A DNA stretch of 5,448 nt from Candidatus Accumulibacter sp. UBA704 (GTDB taxonomy: Bacteria; Pseudomonadota; Gammaproteobacteria; Burkholderiales; Rhodocyclaceae): assembly GCA_002304785.1 (NCBI GenBank), contig DBMG01000177.1, positions 1 to 5,448 of the forward strand, in the 5' to 3' direction. The notes beneath the pieces are model-generated. The model did not search any database, had not been told where the DNA came from, and was given only the letters and a program-made list of their open reading frames with translations. Within the stretch, counting starts at the first letter, position 1. Each line of letters begins with the position of its first letter. This document shows positions 1 to 4,407 of the stretch, one piece after another. The translations under genes were made by a program, and so were the position numbers.

Positions 1-43
1 TGCGCGGCTTTTCGCGCAGGTCCACTGGAATGATGGGTTGGGC
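1..43 (-). repeat. attC site of cassette IV (partial, cut by left window edge)
   Basis: Minus-strand R'' box GCCCAAC (plus GTTGGGC at 37-43) matches RYYYAAC exactly. Next to it is the right arm and loop of the GC-rich central hairpin (1-20), identical over 23 nt to the corresponding part of the attC at 1129-1195. The left arm's end and the R' box lie outside the window. It follows the 58-321 gene by 14 nt, the expected place for an attC at the 3' end of a cassette. Confidence 0.85.
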
Positions 44-57
44 CACACGACATAGCG

Positions 58-321
58 CTACTTTCCGGGATTGGGACTGCGGACCTTGATGCCGAGCCAA
101 ACCATAAATGCAGAGCCAACTGCAAAGACCGTATGAAAAACCATGTGCCCTGCCGGCCCCCCGAATAGAGACACAAGGAGATTGGCAAGACCAGAACGGA
201 ACGGCGATGCAGTAGCGGGCGGCGGAGAACCATTGACGATGCTAATGGCGAACGCCAGCAAACCCAGCGCGCCAAGACTAATGAAAAATAGGCTTGCCAT
301 CCGGCGTTCACGATCTGTCAT
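58..321 (-). CDS. Small two-helix membrane protein, unknown function (cassette IV, second gene)
   Basis: An 87-aa protein not recognised as any family. The N-terminus is charged (MTDRERRM), followed by a hydrophobic segment at about residues 10-29, a proline/alanine loop around 31-40, a small amphipathic stretch rich in leucine and glycine, and a second hydrophobic segment at about 58-78. A short basic tail ends the protein. It is probably an inner-membrane protein with both ends in the cytoplasm; this is inference from hydrophobicity. The ATG at 321 is chosen because a GGGAG ribosome site lies about 10 nt upstream and because the longer frame back to 615 would run through the preceding gene. 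It is the second gene of a two-gene cassette, 70 nt after the 392-598 gene with no attC between them. Confidence 0.75.
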   Translation of the reverse strand: MTDRERRMASLFFISLGALGLLAFAISIVNGSPPPATASPFRSGLANLLVSLFGGPAGHMVFHTVFAVGSAFMVWLGIKVRSPNPGK

Positions 322-391
322 TGCGGAAATGCTCCCAATAAAGTGATGCTGGGAGGGGGAGAGGGAACCAAGATTCGCACTTCGCAGTTGC

Positions 392-598
392 TCATGAGAA
401 GACGAGTGTGAGACCGACAAATAGCGTTGCGACCGGGAACAAAGCAACAAGCTCCTCGTTGTGCTTGTGCGGGCGTGACGGCGGGTACCGACCAAGAGTA
501 ATTGCCTTGAGCATGATCCAGCCGACTCCGTAGAGGGCTGTATAAAAGAGGAACTCGACCAGAAATCTGGCAGCGAGTTCAAGCAAGGCGTCGAGCAT
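392..598 (-). CDS. Small two-helix membrane protein, unknown function (cassette IV, first gene)
   Basis: A 68-aa protein with an acidic N-terminal helix (LLELAARFLVEF), a hydrophobic segment at about residues 10-33, a basic hinge (LGRYPPSRPHKHNEE, about 35-49) and a second hydrophobic segment at about 49-67. The layout, helix then a proline/basic hinge then helix, resembles small hypothetical membrane proteins I recall as frequent in integron arrays, but I cannot name a family. The ATG at 598 lies only 11 nt inside the cassette, after the attC R' box at 610-616, the typical start position for a cassette gene. No clear Shine-Dalgarno sequence is seen, so translation may depend on a leaderless or read-in mechanism. 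It ends in TGA, 70 nt before the next gene of the same cassette. Confidence 0.75.
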   Translation of the reverse strand: MLDALLELAARFLVEFLFYTALYGVGWIMLKAITLGRYPPSRPHKHNEELVALFPVATLFVGLTLVFS

Positions 599-609
599 AG
601 TTGTGTGGG

Positions 610-696
610 GCCCAACGTAGAACTAACCGGCGCTGCGCGGCTTTATCGCGCAGCGTCCAGTGAGCGAAGCGAACGAGGTTGAGTGCCAGGTTAGGC
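610..696 (-). repeat. attC site of cassette III (87 bp)
   Basis: Read on the minus strand it begins with R'' GCCTAAC (690-696) and ends with R' GTTGGGC (610-616), both exact matches to RYYYAAC and GTTRRRY. Inner boxes CTCAACC and CCGGTTAG are plausible L'' and L'. The centre is a perfect 9-bp stem CGCTGCGCG/CGCGCAGCG around a 7-nt loop. The core is closely similar to the attC sites at 1-43 and 1129-1195. The stop codon of the 691-1119 gene lies inside R''. Confidence 0.93.
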
Positions 697-1119
697 TTTC
701 TTTGACTTTTCATGGGCAATCATTCCATATACAAGACACGCAACGGCAAGCAATAGCCAGAACGCAATTACTCCTTTTATTCCTGCGATTGAATAAGCAG
801 TTTTCTCATGACGCCACAGTTCTTTTGTTGGATTTGCGTAGGTGTCCCAAGCTTTGTAGAGGCCAAACGCAGCGCACAAATAGTTAAGTACATAGATAGC
901 GACCTGTTGGTTATCAGTCGGGAGCCGAAAAGCCGATTTCTCTGACCAACGCGAAATGTTTTCTTGGCTTGGCCAAAGTGGCCCGAGGACAAGAATAAAA
1001 AACACGAAGACTGACAGCATGATGAGGCTCGAAACGGCATCGTTGTCAGAAAAGCAGAGGACGATAGCCGCCGAAAACAACCCAAGAACTACTTGGAGAA
1101 TTATTCGAATGGCAGACAT
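691..1119 (-). CDS. Four-helix membrane protein, unknown function (cassette III)
   Basis: A 142-aa protein with four predicted membrane segments at about residues 5-23, 28-49, 72-90 and 113-133. Two polar loops lie between them: one at 50-70 (SQENISRWSEKSAF) and one at 91-112 that is rich in charged and aromatic residues (WDTYANPTKELWRHEKTAYS). The C-terminus is lysine-rich (HEKSKKA), suggesting a cytoplasmic end. No enzyme motif or known family is recognised. The ATG at 1119 is chosen because it lies 9 nt inside the cassette boundary; the longer frame to 1206 translates the attC site of the neighbouring cassette. No strong ribosome site precedes it. The TAA stop sits inside the R'' box of its own attC, so coding and recombination sequence overlap. 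Confidence 0.8.
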   Translation of the reverse strand: MSAIRIILQVVLGLFSAAIVLCFSDNDAVSSLIMLSVFVFFILVLGPLWPSQENISRWSEKSAFRLPTDNQQVAIYVLNYLCAAFGLYKAWDTYANPTKELWRHEKTAYSIAGIKGVIAFWLLLAVACLVYGMIAHEKSKKA

Positions 1120-1128
1120 GTCTTGTAA

Positions 1129-1195
1129 GCCTAATAGTGGAGCTAGCCGGCCTGCGCGGCTTTTCGCGCAGGTCCGGTTGAGCGAAAGGTTATAC
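1129..1195 (-). repeat. attC site of cassette II (67 bp, altered R' box)
   Basis: On the minus strand, R'' is GTATAAC (1189-1195) and R' is ATTAGGC (1129-1135). L''-like CTCAACCGG and L'-like CCGGCTAG flank a perfect 8-bp stem CCTGCGCG/CGCGCAGG with a 6-nt loop. The central 23 nt match the attC at 1-43. The R' box departs from GTTRRRY at its first base, with A instead of the G that borders the crossover, and R'' has an A at a pyrimidine position. Location between two genes and core similarity make the assignment firm even though activity may be reduced. Confidence 0.88.
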
Positions 1196-1666
1196 ATCGA
1201 CGTCATGCAAGAGCAGTTCGAGATTGGAATACTTATGTTGGACTGCCAAGCTCCTTAGCTCCGCCAAAGTCTCTTTGGTCAGTTCGCCCCTTCTCGATAC
1301 CCACGTGTTGTGCGCCGACCATGATTGGCCCGCTGATGGCCCAACAAATGGACTAACGCGGTGAAGTGCATAGGCCACTGTCTGAAAAAGGGCAGGGGGA
1401 AATTTATGAATCGGGAACGCGGTCAATATGTCGAGAATGATTTTGAGGTTCTGGTTGTATCCCTCGAACGCACCATATGAGGACGACCGGGCCCAAGTCT
1501 CATCAATGCACCGATTTAGGAAAGTCACAAAACCGGATATTAGGTGGATTGAAAACTTCGACAGTACGTTGAGCATTTGGTCGCGGAGAGCGGCATCATC
1601 AATAAACTGTTCGATCATTTTGCTGTCTGGATCGTCCAGTTCTGTAGCCAACTTGCTTATGCGCAT
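1190..1666 (-). CDS. Hypothetical soluble protein, 158 aa (cassette II)
   Basis: A 158-aa protein of no family I recognise. It appears mostly alpha-helical. It has an acidic N-terminal part (TELDDPDSKMIEQFIDDAAL, about 8-27) and a hydrophobic helix near 38-50 that is too polar to be a convincing membrane span. The middle, about 60-115, is rich in aromatic residues and glycine. The last helix (TKETLAELRSLA, about 130-141) is amphipathic. There is no signal peptide and no clear catalytic motif. The ATG at 1666 begins 11 nt inside the cassette, after the R' box at 1678-1684; the longer frame to 1855 would run through the attC at 1678-1773. The TAA stop lies within the R'' box of its own attC (1189-1195). 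It is the only non-membrane product among the cassettes here. Confidence 0.78.
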   Translation of the reverse strand: MRISKLATELDDPDSKMIEQFIDDAALRDQMLNVLSKFSIHLISGFVTFLNRCIDETWARSSSYGAFEGYNQNLKIILDILTAFPIHKFPPALFQTVAYALHRVSPFVGPSAGQSWSAHNTWVSRRGELTKETLAELRSLAVQHKYSNLELLLHDVDV

Positions 1667-1677
1667 GTGCTCGTAAC

Positions 1678-1773
1678 AGCTAACGTGGAAGTGAGGGGCA
1701 GCCGGAGCGCGAAGCGCGGAGGGAACCCAAAAGCGCAGCTTTTGGGCTGTCCCTCTCGACTGCCGGGTTGGGC
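1678..1773 (-). repeat. attC site of cassette I (96 bp, different type)
   Basis: Minus-strand R'' is GCCCAAC (1767-1773, exact) and R' is GTTAGCT (1678-1684; the GTT core is kept, with one purine position changed). Between them lies an imperfect palindrome. Its centre has a perfect 9-bp stem CCCAAAAGC/GCTTTTGGG with a 3-nt loop, extended outward by AGGGA/TCCCT. The arms and loop do not resemble the other three attC sites, so this cassette probably has a different source. Translated through, it gives the PNPAVERDSPKAA-type tail familiar from over-annotated cassette ORFs. Confidence 0.9.
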
Positions 1774-1900
1774 CTGACGCTATGCGAGCCTGCAAATGGG
1801 CGAGTAGCAGAGGCAATATGAAGCACTCCCGCCGGGCAGATGCGATGCTTGGCATTTGCGGCGACAGTAGCCGAGAGGAAGTAGGAAAAGAAGCGCGGAG
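1774..1900 (-). other. Cassette I 3' untranslated stretch
   Basis: There are 127 nt between the stop of the 1901-2161 gene and its attC. An in-frame continuation exists: an ATG overlaps the stop codon of the membrane-protein gene (ATGA at 1901-1904) and opens a 74-aa frame down to 1680. That frame runs through the whole attC and ends in its R' box; its last 30 or so residues are plainly attC-encoded. The remaining part has no hydrophobic segment or motif I trust. I regard it as untranslated or as a spurious small ORF, though coupling through ATGA could allow translation. Confidence 0.45.
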
Positions 1901-2161
1901 TCATTGCTGCGACAACATGAGAAAGACGCCGATGACGATGACTGCGACTAGAGCACCACGAAGCGGAAAAAGCACCCAAGCATTCATTACTACGAAGGCG
2001 ACTTTCGGAATGCCTTGGGGCCAGAGCTGTTGTTGCCTGTACCACGCGAGCTTCTCAAACACGCCTTTCCGTTCCGGCGGCGTGGAATAGAACAACCAAT
2101 ACAGGGGGAGCCCAATTAGCCAGAGAGCCGCTAAGAACGCAAGAAAGAATGCGAATGCCAT
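1901..2161 (-). CDS. Small three-helix membrane protein, unknown function (cassette I, attI-proximal)
   Basis: An 86-aa protein that is strongly hydrophobic from its first residue. One membrane segment runs from about residue 2 to 25, followed by a polar, aromatic and basic loop (about 26-52: STPPERKGVFEKLAWYRQQQLW). The second hydrophobic half (about 55-83) may form one long or two short spans broken at FPLRGA. No family is recognised. The ATG at 2161 follows the cassette junction GTTGGGC (2168-2174) by 6 nt. A TTG four codons upstream is in frame but lies inside the recombination site and is rejected. As the first cassette, it should be the best expressed from any Pc promoter in or near attI, although no convincing Pc or ribosome site is visible. 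Confidence 0.75.
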   Translation of the reverse strand: MAFAFFLAFLAALWLIGLPLYWLFYSTPPERKGVFEKLAWYRQQQLWPQGIPKVAFVVMNAWVLFPLRGALVAVIVIGVFLMLSQQ

Positions 2162-2167
2162 GCTTAG

Positions 2168-2245
2168 GCCCAACTACAAGTAGACGACAAAACTGTCACC
2201 TAATCTGTCGGTGTGTCCAATAATCTGCTGGACGGGACAAGCGCA
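2168..2245 (-). other. attI: attI primary recombination site (approximate extent)
   Basis: The junction GTTGGGC on the minus strand (2168-2174), between the divergent intI gene and the first cassette, is the attI x attC crossover. Upstream of it, two copies of TAATCTG begin at 2201 and 2221, exactly 20 bp apart, and could be the direct-repeat IntI binding sites known from well-studied attI sites. The outer limit is not defined by sequence; I set it near the inverted repeat AAGCG/CGCTT at 2239-2252. No good Pc promoter pointing into the array is visible here. Confidence 0.75.
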
Positions 2246-2250
2246 ATCGC

Positions 2251-2279
2251 TTGCGTTGTGCAGGGATATGGCATATAAC
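2251..2279 (+). promoter_or_regulatory. Candidate sigma-70 promoter of intI (PintI)
   Basis: A -35-like TTGCGT (2251-2256) and a good -10 TATAAC (2274-2279) are separated by 17 nt. The -10 matches 5 of 6 consensus bases and the -35 only 3 of 6. The expected start of transcription is near 2286, giving a short leader of about 28 nt before the GTG start. It directly abuts the LexA box. Confidence 0.6.
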
Positions 2280-2294
2280 TGTACATGCATACAG
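2279..2294 (+). promoter_or_regulatory. LexA (SOS) box controlling intI
   Basis: CTGTACATGCATACAG is a perfect CTGT-N8-ACAG palindrome, the LexA box form of Gamma- and Betaproteobacteria. It starts at the last base of the -10 and covers the predicted transcription start, so bound LexA would block RNA polymerase. LexA control of intI is established for several integrons, so DNA damage or uptake of single-stranded DNA should induce the integrase here. Confidence 0.88.
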
Positions 2295-2300
2295 TATCAC

Positions 2301-2306
2301 AGGAGG
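2301..2306 (+). promoter_or_regulatory. Ribosome binding site fixing the intI GTG start
   Basis: AGGAGG with a 7-nt spacer to GTG at 2314. It decides against the upstream TTG at 2251, which would place the promoter and LexA box inside the coding region. Confidence 0.88.
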
Positions 2307-2313
2307 CGTTAAA

Positions 2314-3306
2314 GTGGACAGTTCGTTTTCTTCTGGCGTGGCGTCGCCGAAATTGCTTGATCAGGTCAGAAACGCCATACGCATCAGGCACTACAGCTTA
2401 CGGACGGAAGAGGCGTATGTCCACTGGATACGCGCATTCATTCGATTCAATGGCGTGCGGCACCCTTCGGAAATGGGCGCTCGCGAAGTCACGGCGTTTC
2501 TTTCGCATCTGGCGACGGAGCGCGACGTGGCGGCCGCGACCCAGCATCAGGCCTTGTCCGCTTTGCTGTTCCTTTACAAACAGGTCCTGGAGGTCGACTT
2601 GCCGTGGCTGGATAATATCGTCCGCTGCAAAAAGCCCGCGCGTTTGCCGACGGTATTGAGCATCGACGAAGTCGACGCGTTGCTGGCGCAGGTGTCGGGT
2701 GTTCACGGGCTGATGATCCGTTTGGCGTATGGCTCGGGGCTGCGCCTGATGGAATGCTTGCGCCTGAGAGTCAAGGATGTCGATCTTTCGCGGCGCGAGA
2801 TTCTGGTGCGCGACGGCAAGGGGGCGAAGGATCGGGTGACGATGCTTCCCGGCCGTCTGGTGAGCGCTTTTCGGGAGCATCTGGTTCACGTGCACCGCCT
2901 GTTCGATGCCGACCGTACCGCGGATCGCCCCGGCGTGTACTTGCCCTACGCACTCGAGCGCAAGTATCCGGGTGCCGGTCAGAGTTGGCCGTGGTTCTGG
3001 CTGTTTCCGGCGGAACGCCTGTCCGTGGATCCGCGCAGCGGGATTGAGCGGCGCCATCATGCGCATGAAAAGGGATTGCAGCGTGCGCTCAAGGCAGCGG
3101 TGGCATGCGCGGGAATTGCCAAGCCTGTGTCGGTGCATACCTTGCGCCACTCCTTCGCCACCCATTTGCTCGAAGCTGGCTACGACATTCGCACAGTGCA
3201 GGAATTGCTTGGTCATTCGGATGTGTCGACGACGATGATCTACACGCATGTGCTCAATCGCGGCGGGCGCGGGGTGGCGAGTCCGCTGGATCGGCTGGCG
3301 GGGTGA
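2314..3306 (+). CDS. intI: Integron integrase IntI (tyrosine recombinase)
   Basis: A 330-aa integrase that recombines attI with attC, and attC with attC, to insert, excise and shuffle gene cassettes; it acts on the folded bottom strand of attC. The N-terminal SAM-like DNA-binding domain spans about residues 10-100 (RHYSLRTEEAYVHWIRAFI). The catalytic domain follows. The catalytic set is complete: R144 (YGSGLR), the lysine in the GKG motif (K169), H275 and R278 (HTLRHSF), H301 (LLGHSDV) and the nucleophile Y310 (TMIYTHVL). The integron-specific extra segment, which distinguishes IntI from XerC/D, is present at about 212-252 (YALERKYPGAGQSWPWFW through RRHHAHEKG). Length and C-terminus (NRGGRGVASPLDRL) are normal. 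It is divergent from the cassettes and LexA-controlled. It is not class 1, 2 or 3 as far as I can judge; it looks like a chromosomal proteobacterial IntI. Functional status is inferred from intact motifs. Confidence 0.97.
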   Translation: MDSSFSSGVASPKLLDQVRNAIRIRHYSLRTEEAYVHWIRAFIRFNGVRHPSEMGAREVTAFLSHLATERDVAAATQHQALSALLFLYKQVLEVDLPWLDNIVRCKKPARLPTVLSIDEVDALLAQVSGVHGLMIRLAYGSGLRLMECLRLRVKDVDLSRREILVRDGKGAKDRVTMLPGRLVSAFREHLVHVHRLFDADRTADRPGVYLPYALERKYPGAGQSWPWFWLFPAERLSVDPRSGIERRHHAHEKGLQRALKAAVACAGIAKPVSVHTLRHSFATHLLEAGYDIRTVQELLGHSDVSTTMIYTHVLNRGGRGVASPLDRLAG

Positions 3307-3335
3307 GGGGGGCTTCTAAACCCTTCCCGCCCCCA

Positions 3336-3359
3336 CGGCTGGCTTTGCACAGCCAGCCG
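3336..3359. terminator. Hairpin downstream of intI, possible terminator
   Basis: A perfect 9-bp stem CGGCTGGCT/AGCCAGCCG with loop TTGCAC, 30 nt after the intI stop. No T-run follows on either strand, so it is not a textbook intrinsic terminator. It could be a bidirectional weak terminator or an mRNA 3'-end stabiliser for the two convergent genes. Confidence 0.45.
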
Positions 3360-3391
3360 GCTACGCAGGCGCGAAGCGGTGCTTCACGAAA

Positions 3392-3417
3392 CCCCTGCTT
3401 CACCCCGTTGTCAGGGG
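3392..3417. repeat. Short inverted repeat CCCCTG/CAGGGG
   Basis: A 6-bp stem with a 14-nt loop in the convergent spacer, 40 nt before the 3' end of the alpha-E gene. There is no T-run. It could contribute to termination of the alpha-E operon, but on its own it is weak. Confidence 0.35.
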
Positions 3418-3456
3418 AGGAGACCACCGATTGGTTGGGCTTAGAGGTGGTCCTGT

Positions 3457-4392
3457 TTACGCCGGCATCAAAAAATCGTGGGCGATGCCTTCGCCGAGTT
3501 CGTAGATGCGATCCATGAAGTCGGTCAGGTATTCGTGCAGGCCCTGCTTGAGAATGTCGTCGATGCGCGCGTAGTGGATGTGGGCGTGGAGGATGCCGGC
3601 CAGGCGTTCGGTTTCTGCCGACTGGTCGTTCTTGATCGATTCCAGTACACGCACGATGCCTCTGGTGCAGGCGTGCAGCGAGCGCGGCATGTCCAGGCGC
3701 AGCATCAGCAGTTCGGCAACGCGCGCAGGTGTGATGACGTCGCGATAGACCTTGCGGTAGACCTCGAAAGCCGAGAGCGAGCGCAGCAGGGCGCCCCACT
3801 GATAGAAGTCGGTGGCGCCCTCGTCGCCATTGTGGCGCAGGACGTGGTACTTCACGTCGAGGATGCGCGCCGTGTTGTCGGCGCGCTCGATGAGGCCGCC
3901 GAGCCGGATGAAGTAGTGGGCCTCGTCCTGCAGCATGGTGCCGAAGGTGACGCCGCGGATTACCGCCGAGCGCAGCTTGACCCATTCGAAGAACTGGCCG
4001 ATGCCGGTCGACATGATCTGCTCGAATTTCTGTCCGCGCATTTCGATCCAGGTCATGTTGCAGCTTTCCCAGGTCTCCGAGGTCAGCGTGCCGCGCACGG
4101 CGTGGGCGTTTTCGCGGGCGGCGCGGAGGCAGCTGTGGATCGATGACAGGTTGTCCGGGTCGGTGACCATGAAGCGCAGAACGTTCTCGGCGTTGACTTC
4201 GTCATACGTTTCGGCGAAGCGGTCCTCCAGGCTGTTGAGCGCCAGGATGGCCCCCCAGTTCTGGTTCTCGGCGTCGACGGATTTCGGTACCAGCGACATC
4301 TGGTGGGTGACGTCGAGCAGGCGGGCGAGGTTTTCGGCGCGCTCGGTGTAGCGCGACATCCAGTAGAGGTGATCGGCGGTGCGGCTCAGCAT
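3457..4392 (-). CDS. Alpha-E domain protein (DUF403 family)
   Basis: A full-length 311-aa member of the alpha-helical alpha-E family. The family signature opens the protein (MLSRTADHLYWMSRYTERAE, residues 1-20), and a related motif recurs in the middle (YFIRLGGLIERADNTARILD, about 159-178), consistent with the duplicated helical repeats of the family. Other conserved pieces are SCLRAARENAHAVRG near 87-101 and ETWESCN near 106-112. It has no membrane segment or signal peptide and should be cytosolic. The family is almost always found next to circularly permuted ATP-grasp proteins, often with transglutaminase-like genes, and is predicted from comparative genomics to work with the ATP-grasp in peptide synthesis or ligation; its biochemical role is not established. 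Start ATG is supported by AGGGAG (4399-4404) with a 6-nt spacer. It lies 15 nt downstream of the ATP-grasp gene, so the two are co-transcribed. Confidence 0.92.
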   Translation of the reverse strand: MLSRTADHLYWMSRYTERAENLARLLDVTHQMSLVPKSVDAENQNWGAILALNSLEDRFAETYDEVNAENVLRFMVTDPDNLSSIHSCLRAARENAHAVRGTLTSETWESCNMTWIEMRGQKFEQIMSTGIGQFFEWVKLRSAVIRGVTFGTMLQDEAHYFIRLGGLIERADNTARILDVKYHVLRHNGDEGATDFYQWGALLRSLSAFEVYRKVYRDVITPARVAELLMLRLDMPRSLHACTRGIVRVLESIKNDQSAETERLAGILHAHIHYARIDDILKQGLHEYLTDFMDRIYELGEGIAHDFLMPA

Positions 4393-4407
4393 GTTGTTCT
4401 CCCTGCC

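Larger units (their letters stand above)
1..3306. mobile_element. Integron: intI platform plus the first four gene cassettes (left end open)
   Basis: An intact integron integrase gene on the plus strand stands divergent to a series of minus-strand genes separated by attC sites, which is the standard integron layout. Using the G|TT crossover rule, the cassettes from attI outward are about 1684-2173 (490 bp), 1135-1683 (549 bp), 616-1134 (519 bp) and 615 to beyond the window start. The array therefore continues to the left. The cassette genes are visibly less GC-rich than the alpha-E/ATP-grasp operon on the right, which fits acquired DNA. Similar attC sites in three cassettes suggest a chromosomal, lineage-associated integron rather than a clinical class 1 element. 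No antibiotic-resistance gene, transposase or toxin-antitoxin pair is seen. Confidence 0.93.
3307..3456. other. Hairpin-rich convergent intergenic spacer
   Basis: A 150-nt stretch between two convergent genes, with no ORF. Besides the hairpins listed separately it has GAAGC/GCTTC (3373-3377 and 3381-3385), a direct repeat TGCTTCAC (3380-3387 and 3396-3403), and imperfect terminal inverted repeats (3313-3327 and 3433-3447, 11 of 15 matching). The right repeat contains GTTGGGC, a perfect attC/attI R' box. It may hold the terminators of both genes, a remnant attC-like site or a small repeat element. Confidence 0.5.

Noticed and set aside
58..598. Known toxin-antitoxin pair in the two-gene cassette
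   Set aside because: Chromosomal integrons often carry such pairs, but neither protein shows a toxin or DNA-binding antitoxin motif; both are simple membrane proteins.
58..615. 185-aa minus-strand frame
   Set aside because: The extra N-terminal 98 residues are an out-of-frame copy of the 392-598 gene and start inside the attC; the ATG at 321 has a ribosome site and begins the hydrophobic protein.
691..1206. Longer start (171 aa) for the cassette III gene
   Set aside because: It would translate the neighbouring cassette's attC; cassette genes begin just after the R' box, here at 1119.
1..1773. CRISPR-like regularly spaced repeats
   Set aside because: The repeats are attC sites with genes of 400-600 bp between them, not short spacers.
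1190..1855. Longer start (221 aa) for the cassette II gene
   Set aside because: The extension reads through the whole attC at 1678-1773 and cassette I's 3' region; the ATG at 1666 is 11 nt inside the cassette.
2251..2313. Upstream TTG start for intI
   Set aside because: It would overlap the promoter and LexA box, and the GTG at 2314 has a perfect AGGAGG site.
2398..3249. 283-aa antisense frame within intI
   Set aside because: It is the shadow of a GC-rich gene whose sense strand encodes a complete IntI; it is rich in H, R and Q with no family resemblance.
3254..3985. 243-aa minus-strand frame
   Set aside because: Arginine/proline/histidine-rich shadow of the alpha-E gene in another frame.
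3478..4146. 222-aa plus-strand frame
   Set aside because: Antisense shadow of the alpha-E gene; low complexity in A, V, D and E with no motif.
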